From JAJRXR01 sp041402005 (lineage in GTDB: Bacteria; Planctomycetota; Phycisphaerae; Phycisphaerales; UBA1924): a stretch of DNA of 64,000 nt. Below, one piece after another: positions 41,725 through 51,072 of the stretch. The notes below the pieces were generated by a model, which worked only from the letters and a program-made list of their open reading frames with translations, did no database searches and had not been told where the DNA came from. Where the stretch lies: assembly GCA_041402005.1 (NCBI GenBank), contig JAWKTB010000007.1, forward strand, positions 124,001-188,000, given 5' to 3'. Within the stretch, counting starts at the first letter, position 1; every line of letters starts with the position of its first letter. The position numbers and the translations under genes are program-made.

Positions 41725-42288
41725 TCACCCCTGGCTGGGGCCCTGGTCCGACCCGGTCGAGACGTCGCCCTCTTGGGGCGTGCTGCGGGCCAGGGAGGTG
41801 AAGGCAGCGAAGCCGAAGGGCTTGCGCTCGTCCTCGTCCTCCTCGTCGCCCTCGACGGCGGCGGCCTCGAGGCGACGGACAAGCTCCTCGGAGAGCGAGT
41901 GGAACGAGCGGATCTGGCTCAGGGGGAGGGTGAACATCTCGCCGGTGGGGGTGCGGATCTGGTAGACGGTGCACTGCACGTCGCCCGAGAGCATGCGGGA
42001 GCGCGCCGAGCCCGGGACCGAGCAGGCGAAGACGGGGTAGATGTCCGCGATGGGGATGCGCTGGCCGAGGGTCGTGATGATCGCGATGCGCCCGTCGAAG
42101 AGCTCGTCGATGGGCCCGGCGGACTGGGCGGCGCCGCCCGCGGTGGGGCTCAGGCGCCCCCCGGAGCCGGCGGCGACGGCGAGGGCGGAGAGGATCTCCC
42201 GCATCACGTTCTGCCAGAAGACCTCGCGCCGACCCGCGATGACGCGTGGGTCCTCCTCGTAGTTCTCCGCAGATCCGGGGATCGTCAT
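41725..42288 (-). CDS. Conserved protein of unknown function
   Basis: A 187-residue soluble protein I do not recognise. The middle part IAIITTLGQRIPIADIYPVFACSVPG and QCTVYQIRTPTGEMFTLPLSQIRSFHSLSEELV is a compact mixed alpha/beta domain, flanked by an Ala/Gly-rich N-terminal linker and an acidic tail (EGDEEDEDE). No signal peptide or membrane helix is seen. An ATG at 42288 is preceded by GGGAG, and it is divergent from the small protein at 42456. Codon use is typical for the window, supporting a real gene. Confidence 0.65.
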   Translation of the reverse strand: MTIPGSAENYEEDPRVIAGRREVFWQNVMREILSALAVAAGSGGRLSPTAGGAAQSAGPIDELFDGRIAIITTLGQRIPIADIYPVFACSVPGSARSRMLSGDVQCTVYQIRTPTGEMFTLPLSQIRSFHSLSEELVRRLEAAAVEGDEEDEDERKPFGFAAFTSLARSTPQEGDVSTGSDQGPSQG

Positions 42289-42455
42289 GCCTGCTCGACT
42301 CCCTGGGCGCGGGCGGGTTATCCGCGGGATCGCGGGCCCGATGACGCCTCAACCCGCACAGATGCTACGGCTTCCGTCCACGTTCCCGCGCCCCGCCATG
42401 CGGCGGGCAAGTCCGAGCATCCTTGGGCCGATACGCGTGTCGGAGGCGTTCCATC

Positions 42456-42776
42456 ATGGCTTCAACCGGCAAGGCGTTCGATCAGGTCAAGGCGATCCTC
42501 GGCAAGCTGGACCGCCAGGTGGACGAGGCCAGGCACAAGCGGCTTGGTGACGACGACCTCCCGATCCGCCCTGCGCGGAACGAGAGCCAGGCGTCCGCCT
42601 TCGAGACGCCCGCGAGCAATGGCGCCCCTGATCCCAACGGGCCAAACGCCGGCATGCCCGCCCGCCAGTCCAAGTACGGGCGGGCCCGCCCCCTCAACCG
42701 CACGGGCGACGCGACCGGCGCGTGGTCCAGCCCGACGCCCCGCAACGGGCACGGCCTGGACGAGACGGTCGGCTGA
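42456..42776 (+). CDS. Small hydrophilic protein of unknown function
   Basis: A 106-residue protein with an N-terminal amphipathic helix (KAFDQVKAILGKLDRQVDEARHKRL) followed by a Pro/Asn/Gly-rich, probably disordered tail. GGAGG lies nine nt before the ATG, which makes translation credible. There is no cysteine, signal peptide or membrane segment. It might be a regulatory or adaptor peptide; nothing in the context assigns a partner. Confidence 0.55.
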   Translation: MASTGKAFDQVKAILGKLDRQVDEARHKRLGDDDLPIRPARNESQASAFETPASNGAPDPNGPNAGMPARQSKYGRARPLNRTGDATGAWSSPTPRNGHGLDETVG

Positions 42777-42834
42777 ACGCCCCCCGACACCCGCCCCGCG
42801 CTCAACCCGTTCCCCCGCGTCCGGTATCGGTGGC

Positions 42835-43365
42835 ATGCGCCATGCCATCACGATGTCGGTCCTGTTCGTCTGTGCTCTCGTGCTTGCAGCGGCTGGGGGG
42901 CTCAGTGGGAACCGGGAGCCGGAAGACGCCCGGGCGACGACGTACATCCTCGTGCGTCATGCGGAGAAGGTTGACGACGGGACGCAGGATCCCGGGCTGA
43001 CCGAGGCCGGGCGGGCGCGGGGAGAGCGGCTTGCGTCGATGCTCCGCTCGATGGGGGTGGTGGGCGTGTACACGAGCGGGTACGAGCGGACGCGGGCGAC
43101 CGGGGCGCCGATCGCGGCGATGGCGGGCGTGCCGGTTCAGACCTACGACCCGCGTGACCCCACGGGGTCGATCGAGGAGATCCGCAAGGCGCACGAGGGG
43201 GGCGCGGTCGTGATCGTGGGGCACTCGAACACGATCCCCGACCTCGTTCGGCGTCTGGGGGGCGACTGCGAGGCCAGGACGCTCGCCGAGGACGCGTACG
43301 ACGACGTCTTCGTCGTGACGGTGCTCGAAGACGGGCGCGTGCTCACGCACCACCTGCACAGCTAG
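42835..43365 (+). CDS. Exported histidine phosphatase (SixA/phosphoglycerate-mutase-like)
   Basis: A 176-residue member of the histidine phosphatase superfamily. A signal peptide or anchor (MSVLFVCALVLAAAGG) precedes the catalytic RHAEK motif (YILVRHAEKVDDG), and VIVGHSNTIPDLV supplies the second catalytic His. The compact size resembles SixA-like phosphatases, here located outside the cytoplasm. The start may be the ATG at 42835 or that at 42853; both precede the hydrophobic segment. Its stop overlaps the convergent DUF885 gene by 4 bp. Confidence 0.85.
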   Translation: MRHAITMSVLFVCALVLAAAGGLSGNREPEDARATTYILVRHAEKVDDGTQDPGLTEAGRARGERLASMLRSMGVVGVYTSGYERTRATGAPIAAMAGVPVQTYDPRDPTGSIEEIRKAHEGGAVVIVGHSNTIPDLVRRLGGDCEARTLAEDAYDDVFVVTVLEDGRVLTHHLHS

Positions 43366-45233
43366 CCGCGCTGCGAGGCGATCCAGCGGTCGATCTTCTT
43401 CTCGAGGACGGGCAGGGGAAGGGCGCCCGAGTCGAGGATCGCGTCGTGGAAGGCGCGGAGGTCGAAGTCCTCGCCGAGGGCTTTCTCCGCCCGGGCGCGC
43501 AGCTCGAGGATCTTGAGCTGGCCGATCTTGTAGGCGGTCGCCTGGCCCGGCCAGCCGATGTACCTATCGACCTCGTTGGCGACGTTGGTCTCGGTGAGGG
43601 CGCCGTTGGCGAGCATGTACTGGATGGCCTGCTCGCGGCTCCAGCCCTTGGTGTGGATGGCGGTGTCGACGACGAGTCGGAGGGCGCGCCACATCTCGAA
43701 GTTGAGTCGCCCGAAGTCGTCATAAGGGTCGGCGTACAGGCCCCGGTCCGCGCCGTCGTCCACGTCGTCGACGCCCATCTCGAGGCCCAGTCGCTCGGCG
43801 TAGAGCCCCCAGCCCTCGACGAAGGCGGTGTATCCGCCCATGCGGCGCAGGGGGTGCACGTTCTCGAGCTCGAGGGCCAGGGCGATCTGCTGGTGGTGCC
43901 CGGGGACCGCCTCGTGGAGCGTGAGCGCGATCATGTCGTACTTGGGGCGCTGGTCGAGGGCGTAGGTGTTGGCCATGAAGTAGCCGGGGATGCCGCTCTT
44001 GAGTGAGCCCGGGTAGTAGAAGGCGGTGGGTGAGGCCTTGGCGGCGAAGGGGGGGATGGGGCGCACGCCGTAGGGCAGGCGCGGGAGCATGGCGAAGAGC
44101 TTGGGCATCTCGGCGTCGACGCGCTTGGCGATGTCGCGGTAGGCGGCGAGCAGCTCGTCGGCGTCGTCGAAGTAGAAACGCGGGTCCGAGCGCAGATAGG
44201 CGACGAAGGCGTCGAAGAGGGCCTGGTCGTCGTGGTACTTGGCGCCCTCGCGCGGGTACCAGTCGGTGCGCCGGATCGTGTCGAGCATCTCGGCCCGGAT
44301 GCGGGCGACCTCGCTGAGCCCGATCTTGTGGACCTCGTCGGCGGTCAGGTCGAGCGTCGTGTGCTCCTTCAGGGCGAGGTTGTACGCCTCGACGCCGTCG
44401 ACCGAGTCGCTGATCGCGACCGTCGCCCGGCACGCGGGCAGGTACTCGTTCTGAAGAAACAAGGCCAGCTCGACGTACGCCGGGACGATCTGGTCGCGGA
44501 TCGCCGCCTCGGCGCGTTGGGCGAGCGGGTCGTTCTCGTCGAGCTTTCTCAGGGGCGTGAAGAAGGGGCTCAGGGTCGGATCGGCCTGGATGCTGGGCGT
44601 CGCCTGGGCCATCGCCTGCTCGACGGTCGGCTCAACGACGACGCGCGGGGGCACGCGCCCCGCTTCCATGCCGGCGCGCATCTCGTCGATCGCGTCGCCG
44701 ATCTGGTTGGCGACCTGCTCGAGTCGGGCGACGTAGTCCGCGTCGTGCTTGGGCCTGGTGAAGGGGACGCTCTGCCAGAGCTGGGGGAGCCAGACCTGCG
44801 GGCCGCCCATGGTGTTGACGGGCATCTGCTCGCGGTGCAGCGCCGCGAGACGCACCGCGAGGTCGAGCTGGTAGACGAGCAGGTCGCGGTCGAGCAGGTC
44901 CTCCTCCGAGGCGCCCCGCATGTCGAGCGCCTTGGCGCGATCGAGCCAGGCCTTCTGACGCTGCGTCCATGCGGCGACGGCGGCGGGGGAGTTGTCGCTC
45001 AGGCGGTCGTTGAAGCGGTCGTCGCCCAAGGCGGGCCCGACCTGCTCGGGGTAGGTCTCGAGCGTCGCCTCGAGGATCTCGTCCATGAGGGCGATCAGAT
45101 CGGGGTCGCGCTCGGGGGCGCGGGCGGCGGTCGGGCGTGCCTCGGGGGCGGCGAGGGCCGGGAGTTCGACGGTGAGTGCGACGCCGAGGGCCAGGGCGGC
45201 GGCGAGGCGACGGATCGGTCGGGATGTGCTCAT
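43362..45233 (-). CDS. Secreted DUF885 protein, putative metallopeptidase
   Basis: A 623-residue exported protein with a signal peptide (LAAALALGVALTVELPALAAP). DUF885 proteins resemble M32/M3-type peptidases; here the metal-binding motif is LTLHEAVPGHHQQIAL, with the distal Glu in FVEGWGLYAERLG. FYYPGSLKSGIPGYFMANTY is another family block. Peptidase activity is likely but not proven for the family. The ATG at 45233 has TACGCT six nt upstream and no ribosome binding site. Confidence 0.87.
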   Translation of the reverse strand: MSTSRPIRRLAAALALGVALTVELPALAAPEARPTAARAPERDPDLIALMDEILEATLETYPEQVGPALGDDRFNDRLSDNSPAAVAAWTQRQKAWLDRAKALDMRGASEEDLLDRDLLVYQLDLAVRLAALHREQMPVNTMGGPQVWLPQLWQSVPFTRPKHDADYVARLEQVANQIGDAIDEMRAGMEAGRVPPRVVVEPTVEQAMAQATPSIQADPTLSPFFTPLRKLDENDPLAQRAEAAIRDQIVPAYVELALFLQNEYLPACRATVAISDSVDGVEAYNLALKEHTTLDLTADEVHKIGLSEVARIRAEMLDTIRRTDWYPREGAKYHDDQALFDAFVAYLRSDPRFYFDDADELLAAYRDIAKRVDAEMPKLFAMLPRLPYGVRPIPPFAAKASPTAFYYPGSLKSGIPGYFMANTYALDQRPKYDMIALTLHEAVPGHHQQIALALELENVHPLRRMGGYTAFVEGWGLYAERLGLEMGVDDVDDGADRGLYADPYDDFGRLNFEMWRALRLVVDTAIHTKGWSREQAIQYMLANGALTETNVANEVDRYIGWPGQATAYKIGQLKILELRARAEKALGEDFDLRAFHDAILDSGALPLPVLEKKIDRWIASQRG

Positions 45234-45239
45234 GGCCCA

Positions 45240-45245
45240 AGCGTA
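45240..45245 (-). promoter_or_regulatory. Putative -10 of the DUF885 gene (leaderless)
   Basis: TACGCT on the minus strand ends six nt before the ATG, without a ribosome binding site between. Confidence 0.4.
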
Positions 45246-45320
45246 CGGGCGCCGATCGGGCGGGTGGCGGGTCGTCGTTCGAGGTGGAAGGGGTCTCGTC
45301 GGGCGTTGCGAGCGGGCGCC

Positions 45321-45348
45321 TTGCCGGGGCGACGCCGGCGACTACGAT
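45321..45348 (+). promoter_or_regulatory. Promoter of tRNA-Gln
   Basis: TTGCCG (45321-45326) and TACGAT (45343-45348) with a 16-nt spacer lie just upstream of the tRNA 5' end, leaving a short 5' trailer for RNase P. Confidence 0.5.
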
Positions 45349-45358
45349 TGCTCCCGAT

Positions 45359-45429
45359 TGGGGATTGGTGTAATGGTAGCACGGCGGATTCTGGTTCCGT
45401 TAGTCTGAGTTCGAGTCTCAGATCCCCAG
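45359..45429 (+). tRNA. tRNA-Gln (anticodon CTG)
   Basis: A 71-nt cloverleaf. The acceptor stem TGGGGAT pairs with ATCCCCA, the discriminator is G, and CCA is not encoded. The anticodon stem GCGGA/TCCGT closes the loop TTCTGGT, giving anticodon CTG, which reads CAG. The T arm CTGAG-TTCGAGT-CTCAG is perfect. The U1-A72 end with a G discriminator is typical of glutamine tRNA. Confidence 0.95.
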
Positions 45430-45435
45430 CTTGAA

Positions 45436-45469
45436 AAGGGCCCCGCGCGAGCGGGGCCCTTTATCTTTT
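45436..45469 (+). terminator. Rho-independent terminator after tRNA-Gln
   Basis: The stem AAGGGCCCCGC/GCGGGGCCCTT with a GCGA loop (45436-45461) is followed by TATCTTTT. It begins 7 bp after the tRNA. Confidence 0.92.
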
Positions 45470-45511
45470 GGTACGGAGTGTTTGCCCGGGATCGTGTCGC
45501 CAAGTCCCACT

Positions 45512-46435
45512 TCAGTTTGGGAATTTGTTTTCGTAAAGATCACAATCTCCAAGGTTGTCAAAATCCACACCCGAGTTGTGGAGTGAGACGCATCCGCGAA
45601 TCAGGGATTCGTCACCTTGGATTCCAATCCCGTTCGTGCTGTTTACGGAACAGTTCTCAATGACTCCCTCGCCAATCGAGATGCCAACGATGCCATTGAA
45701 CCACGCTGTGCAAGTGTGCAATGCGCATCCCGAAGCCCCATCGCTTTGGAAGCCTTCTCGGACGTTCTCTTCTGCAACACACGATACCGCGATTGATCCA
45801 TCATCCAATTTGAATCCTTGCTCGTCGTTGAATGCAGAAACGCAGTCACGAGCCGTCGAGCCGCTCAAGATGCGCATGCCTGCGCTCATGTTGTGAGTAG
45901 CGGTACAAGAGGCAACAGTCGATTGAAGAGCCAGTATGCCCACCATCGCATTACTATCAGCAGTGCAGCGTTCTGCGATCCCGCCCTCTGCAATCACGAG
46001 GCCGCGGCCGCCATTGCTCTCCGAATGGACACTTTGAATCCTCGATACGATCGCGTTACCGAGATCGATGCCATCGCCATTCCAATCACGCACGTTGCCG
46101 TTCAGAATAGTGATGTTGCGCCGTAAGCCACTGGATCCGACGATGCCATCTAGCGAGCCTGGCACTCCAAAGAGAGTCCACCCCCCGAGATCGATCGTCA
46201 CATTGTCTGCCTCAATCATGATTCCGTTCTCGTTCACAAGGCCGACAAGATTCTGCCGAACTACGTAGGACCCGGAGCTTGTGATCACAAATGGAAGGCT
46301 CGTAATCGGCGTGCGAAGATCACAAGTGGCCACCTGACGATCAATGCGAACGGGAGGGCCTCCCATCGGTTGGGCTACGACAAAGCCCCCAATTAATGCG
46401 AGTGTGCATGCCACAAATAGAGCGCTGGTTTTCAT
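45512..46435 (-). CDS. Secreted right-handed beta-helix protein in low-GC DNA
   Basis: A 307-residue exported protein (signal peptide LFVACTLALIGGFVVAQ). GSYVVRQNLVG...ADNVTIDLGGWTLFG and the repeated strands (IAERCTADSNAMVGILAL, TVASCTATHNMSAGMRIL) are typical of pectate-lyase-like parallel beta-helices, with regularly placed Cys residues stacking in the coils. There is no dockerin or PEP-CTERM tail. The gene and its flanks are near 50% GC against about 70% around it, so it was probably acquired by transfer next to tRNA-Gln. Glycan binding or lyase activity is possible; no catalytic residues can be assigned. Confidence 0.82.
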   Translation of the reverse strand: MKTSALFVACTLALIGGFVVAQPMGGPPVRIDRQVATCDLRTPITSLPFVITSSGSYVVRQNLVGLVNENGIMIEADNVTIDLGGWTLFGVPGSLDGIVGSSGLRRNITILNGNVRDWNGDGIDLGNAIVSRIQSVHSESNGGRGLVIAEGGIAERCTADSNAMVGILALQSTVASCTATHNMSAGMRILSGSTARDCVSAFNDEQGFKLDDGSIAVSCVAEENVREGFQSDGASGCALHTCTAWFNGIVGISIGEGVIENCSVNSTNGIGIQGDESLIRGCVSLHNSGVDFDNLGDCDLYENKFPN

Positions 46436-46551
46436 GTCGCGACCTCCTAAGTGTGCACAAAGTATTGATAGTGCAACAGATTAGAGGTTCGGAATCAAGA
46501 CAAGATATTATTATACGTAAACGACTGGCATTTGTATAGTTATGGCGATGC

Positions 46552-49500
46552 TCAGTTGTCCTCGCCGATCGGCGGGTCGGTGGGCTCGGTGGCGAGGGCC
46601 TTCTCGGGGTCGGAGGCGCCGCCTGGCATGTTGTCGAAGCCGCGCTCGCGTGCGGGCAGGGGGACGCCGACGGTGTCGGGGTTCTTGAGTGCGGAGGCGA
46701 CGCGCTTGGCGTCCTGTCGGGCGCGGTCGTGCTCGAGGCGGGCCTCGCGCTCGATGCGGCGCAGGCGTTTCTGCTGCTCGGAGTCCTCGCCGCCCAGGAG
46801 CGCGCGGACGACGCCCTTGGTCCCCCTGAACTGCTCGGCGGTGATCGACAAATCCGGGGGCGTCCCCCGGACGTGCGTCGTCACCAGCTCGTCGCGGATC
46901 CCCTCGACGAGGTCAGACAGGAACGGCACGGGGCGCACCGCCTGCGAGCGGAAGACGAGGTCGAGGTCCGAGGCGGGCCAGCGCATCGTGCCGTACCCGA
47001 ACAGCTCGACCGACGGCGAGAAGACGGAGATGTTCTCGAAGGTGACGTGGTCGCCCTGGATGTAGTAGTCGGCCTGGGCGAGGTCGAGCGAGCGTCCGAG
47101 GGGCGCCTGGAGGTTGGAGAACTCGATGAGCTGGAGCATGAGGGGCATCTCGACGACACGCCCGCCCGAGACGATTGCCGTTCCGCGCCCGATGCGCGAG
47201 GAGGGATCGCCCATGGTCGCGGAGATCGAGATGCTCGCGTCGAGCAGGCCTCTGGAGAGGTCGCCGGGCTCGGACCAGTCGGTGGTGTCGGGGAGTGGGC
47301 TGGCGGCGGCGCCGAGGTCTTCGAGCAGGGGCGCGGCCCGAGCGCGCGAGATCTGCATGTCGGCCCAGTAGCGTCGTGAGGGGGGCTCGACGGGGCCGAC
47401 GGGCGGGGTTTGGTGCTGCTTCTCGTGGATTTGCGCCGTGCCGGCGAGGCGACCGCCGTGGACGTCGGCGGTGATGATCGGGACGAGGACGACGGAGTCC
47501 TCGTCGCCCGAGCGGAAGCGGGCGTGCGCGTTGGAGAGTCGGATGCCGCCGGCGCGGAGGTGGTCGGCGAGGACGTCCACGCGGAAGGCGGGGCGGCCAC
47601 CGTCGGCGGAGGAGGCTTCGAAGTCGATGCGACCGGCGGCGTCGGTGATGGGCATGCCGACGTCGGCGCCGGCGCCGGTGACGTCGATCGCGCCGGTGAA
47701 GTCGTAGGAGATCGGTCCGTCCGCGCCCTCGCGGCTGAGGGTGACGCGCATCGCCGGGGCGTGCAGGCTGCCGGCGACGCGCAGGCCCATGTCCTCGATC
47801 AGCGCCCGCGCCGAGCCGGGCAGGAGGGCGAGCAGGTCCTCGGGCGTGCCCTTCGCGTCGAGCTCGGCGTCGGCGTGCAGGTCGAGCCCGCCGTCGGGCT
47901 GGTGGTCCCACCCGCCGTCGAGTCGGAGCGACCAGTCGCGCGAGCGCGCCTCGAGGCCTTCGATCGTCCCGCCGGTGTCGCGCAGCTCGAAGCGTCCCGA
48001 GACCTGCTCGAGCTGGACGCGTCCCGAATCGGTCGCGAACGAGAGCGTGCGTGGCTCGAGCGAGCCGGCGAGCGACAGGGGGGGCATGCCCAGGCCGTCG
48101 CCCTGGTAGGGAGGCTTGCTCGGGTCGGGCGTGAGGCGGAGGTCGAGCGAGTACTCGCCCGCGGGCTCGTGCTCGTCGTAGAGGGCGAGAAGCTCGGCGC
48201 CCATCGCCTCGGCGACCAGCGCCCGGCTCAAGGGGGAGGCGACCGGCGCGTCGTTCAGGGTGATGACAAGCTCGTGGTCGGCGCGGGTCGGGGGGCGCTC
48301 GCCCGGGCGGACCAGCGGGAGCGAGCCGTCGATCGTGAGTCGCCCGCCCGGCTCGCCCCCGACGACGACGTTGGCGCTGAGCGCATCGGCGTGGATGGCG
48401 GGCTCGGGGCCGGCGTCGATGCGGACGACACCCTCGCCGTCCTGCAGGCGGACCTCGCGCCCGCGAACGAGGAAGTCGAGCGCGCCGACGGGTCCGATCT
48501 CGATCTCGGGGCGGACGCGCTCGCCCAGCTCGCCCACGACGCGGGCGCGCACGGGCAGGCGCCCGCGTGGCTCGTGCTCGGCGTTGAGGTGGGCCAGCGC
48601 GTTGGCGGCCTCGGGCGAGAAGACGCCGACGAAGTGCTCGATCGGCACCTCCGGGTTCAGCTCGCTGGTCTTGGCCTCGGCGTACAGCGCGGGCCCGCGC
48701 TCGCCCTCCTCGCTGTCGCCCCAGCGCTGGCCCGGGGGGGACTCGATCTGTGAGAAGAGCTCGACGCGCGTCGAGGGGCGGTCCGGGTCGTCGGTGATCG
48801 GCGTCGCGTCGGCGGCGAGGTCCACGATGATCACGTCCTCGCGGACGTAGATGGTGCCGCTCGTGTTCTGCAGCTCGAGCGGGGGGAGCGAGTCGTCCAC
48901 GCTCTTGGGGACGGCGCGGACGTCGAAGAGGGAGGTCTCGACGTCGTACCCGATGCTCCCGTCGGCGCGGGGGGCGATGTCGGCCCAGCAGTCGACGCTC
49001 CCGCCGAGGTTTAAGCGGTCGATGAGTTCGTCGAGCGAGCCGGGCGTATCGCGTTGGTCGGCGAGGACGCCCTTGGAGGCGCTGACGCCCGGGATCGCGT
49101 TGAGGGCGAGGTCGTCGATGGGGATGTCGTGCCCGACGATGGTGATGACGGGCACGTGGGGGGCGTCGGGGGCGAGGTCCACGCGGGCCTCGACGCTGGC
49201 GCTCCCGCCCCGCAAGGGGCGGAACATGCCGCCGGTGACGGTCGTTTCCGCGTCGGAGATGTCGAGCGTGACGCCGGTGGCGAGCAGCGGGAGGGGGAAG
49301 TGCTTGGGCAGGACGCCGCCACGCGGCAGGTGGGCGACGATGTGCTTGGACCAGTGCGTGTGGCTCGGCGTGTCGAGGGTGGGGTCGCGATTCAAGGAGA
49401 TGTCGACGCTGGCGACGCCGCCGAGCTCGAAGGCGGGCGCGTCGGCGTTGTCGGCGAGGCTGGCCTGGTCGGGGCCCCAGGGCCCGTCGCCCGCGGGGGT

Positions 49501-51072
49501 GACGAGGCCCGCGTCGAGAAGCTCGTCGTAGCGGTCCCTGCTGAAGAGTTCGTCGAGCATGGCGACGCGCTGCGCGTTCAGGGCTTCGCGCAGGGTGTCG
49601 TCGATGGGCGCGTCCTCGACGTGGAGGTCGATCTTGGCGGCGGCCTGCTCTCCCAGGGGTTCGAAGTGCGCGCTGCCCGTGAGCTTTGCGCCGGTGGGCG
49701 AGACGCCCTTGATCCTCGAGATGGTCAGGGATTGGCGGTCGAACTCGACCTTGGCGGAGAGGTCGTGGAAGGGGTAGGGGAAGTGCGAGAACGCGCCGGC
49801 GCCGTTGGAGATGTCGATCTCGCCGAAGATCTTGATGGGCGAGGCGACGCCGTCGACGGGCGCGTCACGCATGACGTCGATGGCGGCGCTCACGTCGGCG
49901 GTGGGGGAGGAGAACATCTCGAGCTTCTCGAGCACCTCGTCGGGCGCAAAGAGGAGCAGATCCATGTCCTCCTCGAGGCGGAAGTTCGTCTCGAGTCTGC
50001 AGATGAACGTGGAGTCCAGGCTCGTGCCCAGGTACGTGACGCTCACGTTGTACGCGAGCGTGTCCAGCAGCCCCCGGAACTCGGCCTCGACCCGGTCGTT
50101 GCGGAACGTGAGCGACCCGGACGTGTCCGTCATTCGAGCCAGGGGGCCGTCGGAGGTGAGGTTCCCCTCCTTGTCGAACGGGAGGTTGACCGCCACCGAT
50201 TCGAGCGAGAGCCTCGCCAGCACCGAGCCGTCCGGGTCCATGTGGAAGGTCGTGGGGCGGACGCGCCCGACCAGGTCGAGTCGCTTGTAGACGTCGCGGT
50301 AACGGGACGGGACGGCGTCGGCGGACCAGTCCTCGAGGTTCACGCCGTGGAGCGTCAGGTCGATGCCGGCCTCGTCGATGCGGCCCGAGAGTTCGATGGG
50401 CTGCTGCTCGGGCGTGTCCGACTCGTGCACCTGCTGGATGTGGAAGGAGTACCCGGGCCTGCCCTCGACGGTCCGCGGCTCGAGCAGGCCGGCGAAGGGC
50501 AGGGCGCGGAGCGTCGCGTACCCCCGCGGCCCGTGCTCGCCCAGCTCCATGATCCCCGAGCGCGCGACGAGCGTGGGGAGCGTGAAGTTGGCGGCGTCCG
50601 ATTTCCCACCAAGGCCCAGCAGCGAGACGTCCGCGATGTTCAGGCGCCCGGTGTCCACGTCCTGGCTCACGCGCAGGTGCGGGCGGTCGAGCTCGACGCG
50701 GGTGACGCGCGGAGAGCCCGAGAGGGCGGCGCCCCAGTCAATCCAGATCCGGGCGCGGTCCACCTCGAAGAAGCGCGACGCGACGCCCTTCTGTCCCGGC
50801 GCCGTGAAGCGTGCGTTGCGCAGCACGATCGAGCCGTCGAGATCCACCACGACGCGGTCGGCCTGGATGTCGGCGTGGATGTTGGAGGCGACGCTTGGGA
50901 GGACGGCGTAGCGGGCGACGCCCGACCTCGCCGCGACGAAGAGGAAGACGAGCGCCAGGGCGAGCGTGACGAGGGCCAGGCGGAGGAGGCGGCGCTTGCG
51001 TGACAGGCCCGCTCGGGCGGGTCGGGCCTTGGCCCGTTTGGCTCCGGATGGGCTCGGGGGGGGCGTGGTCAT
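46552..51072 (-). CDS. Giant AsmA/TamB-like envelope protein
   Basis: A 1,506-residue protein with one N-terminal membrane helix (LRLALVTLALALVFLFVAA) after a Lys/Arg-rich cytoplasmic start, followed by a very long beta-strand-rich periplasmic region. ADRVVVDLDGSIVLRNARF, VTRVELDRPHLRVSQD and the C-terminal block IEFSNLQAPLGRSLDLAQADYYIQGDHVTFENISVFS...ELFGYGTMRW are hallmarks of AsmA-family repeats. Such proteins form hydrophobic grooves that bridge inner and outer membranes for phospholipid transport. The last 90 residues are charged and probably disordered. The ATG at 51072 is used; a GTG 18 codons upstream is possible. Confidence 0.83.
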   Translation of the reverse strand: MTTPPPSPSGAKRAKARPARAGLSRKRRLLRLALVTLALALVFLFVAARSGVARYAVLPSVASNIHADIQADRVVVDLDGSIVLRNARFTAPGQKGVASRFFEVDRARIWIDWGAALSGSPRVTRVELDRPHLRVSQDVDTGRLNIADVSLLGLGGKSDAANFTLPTLVARSGIMELGEHGPRGYATLRALPFAGLLEPRTVEGRPGYSFHIQQVHESDTPEQQPIELSGRIDEAGIDLTLHGVNLEDWSADAVPSRYRDVYKRLDLVGRVRPTTFHMDPDGSVLARLSLESVAVNLPFDKEGNLTSDGPLARMTDTSGSLTFRNDRVEAEFRGLLDTLAYNVSVTYLGTSLDSTFICRLETNFRLEEDMDLLLFAPDEVLEKLEMFSSPTADVSAAIDVMRDAPVDGVASPIKIFGEIDISNGAGAFSHFPYPFHDLSAKVEFDRQSLTISRIKGVSPTGAKLTGSAHFEPLGEQAAAKIDLHVEDAPIDDTLREALNAQRVAMLDELFSRDRYDELLDAGLVTPAGDGPWGPDQASLADNADAPAFELGGVASVDISLNRDPTLDTPSHTHWSKHIVAHLPRGGVLPKHFPLPLLATGVTLDISDAETTVTGGMFRPLRGGSASVEARVDLAPDAPHVPVITIVGHDIPIDDLALNAIPGVSASKGVLADQRDTPGSLDELIDRLNLGGSVDCWADIAPRADGSIGYDVETSLFDVRAVPKSVDDSLPPLELQNTSGTIYVREDVIIVDLAADATPITDDPDRPSTRVELFSQIESPPGQRWGDSEEGERGPALYAEAKTSELNPEVPIEHFVGVFSPEAANALAHLNAEHEPRGRLPVRARVVGELGERVRPEIEIGPVGALDFLVRGREVRLQDGEGVVRIDAGPEPAIHADALSANVVVGGEPGGRLTIDGSLPLVRPGERPPTRADHELVITLNDAPVASPLSRALVAEAMGAELLALYDEHEPAGEYSLDLRLTPDPSKPPYQGDGLGMPPLSLAGSLEPRTLSFATDSGRVQLEQVSGRFELRDTGGTIEGLEARSRDWSLRLDGGWDHQPDGGLDLHADAELDAKGTPEDLLALLPGSARALIEDMGLRVAGSLHAPAMRVTLSREGADGPISYDFTGAIDVTGAGADVGMPITDAAGRIDFEASSADGGRPAFRVDVLADHLRAGGIRLSNAHARFRSGDEDSVVLVPIITADVHGGRLAGTAQIHEKQHQTPPVGPVEPPSRRYWADMQISRARAAPLLEDLGAAASPLPDTTDWSEPGDLSRGLLDASISISATMGDPSSRIGRGTAIVSGGRVVEMPLMLQLIEFSNLQAPLGRSLDLAQADYYIQGDHVTFENISVFSPSVELFGYGTMRWPASDLDLVFRSQAVRPVPFLSDLVEGIRDELVTTHVRGTPPDLSITAEQFRGTKGVVRALLGGEDSEQQKRLRRIEREARLEHDRARQDAKRVASALKNPDTVGVPLPARERGFDNMPGGASDPEKALATEPTDPPIGEDN

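Noticed and set aside
42423..43365. Long fused frame joining the small protein region and the histidine phosphatase
   Set aside because: The phosphatase frame is open upstream only by composition. The signal-like hydrophobic segment fixes its start at 42835 or 42853.
45359..46560. Complete genomic island with att sites at tRNA-Gln
   Set aside because: No integrase and no copy of the tRNA 3' end could be found at the other edge of the low-GC segment, so only atypical composition is claimed.
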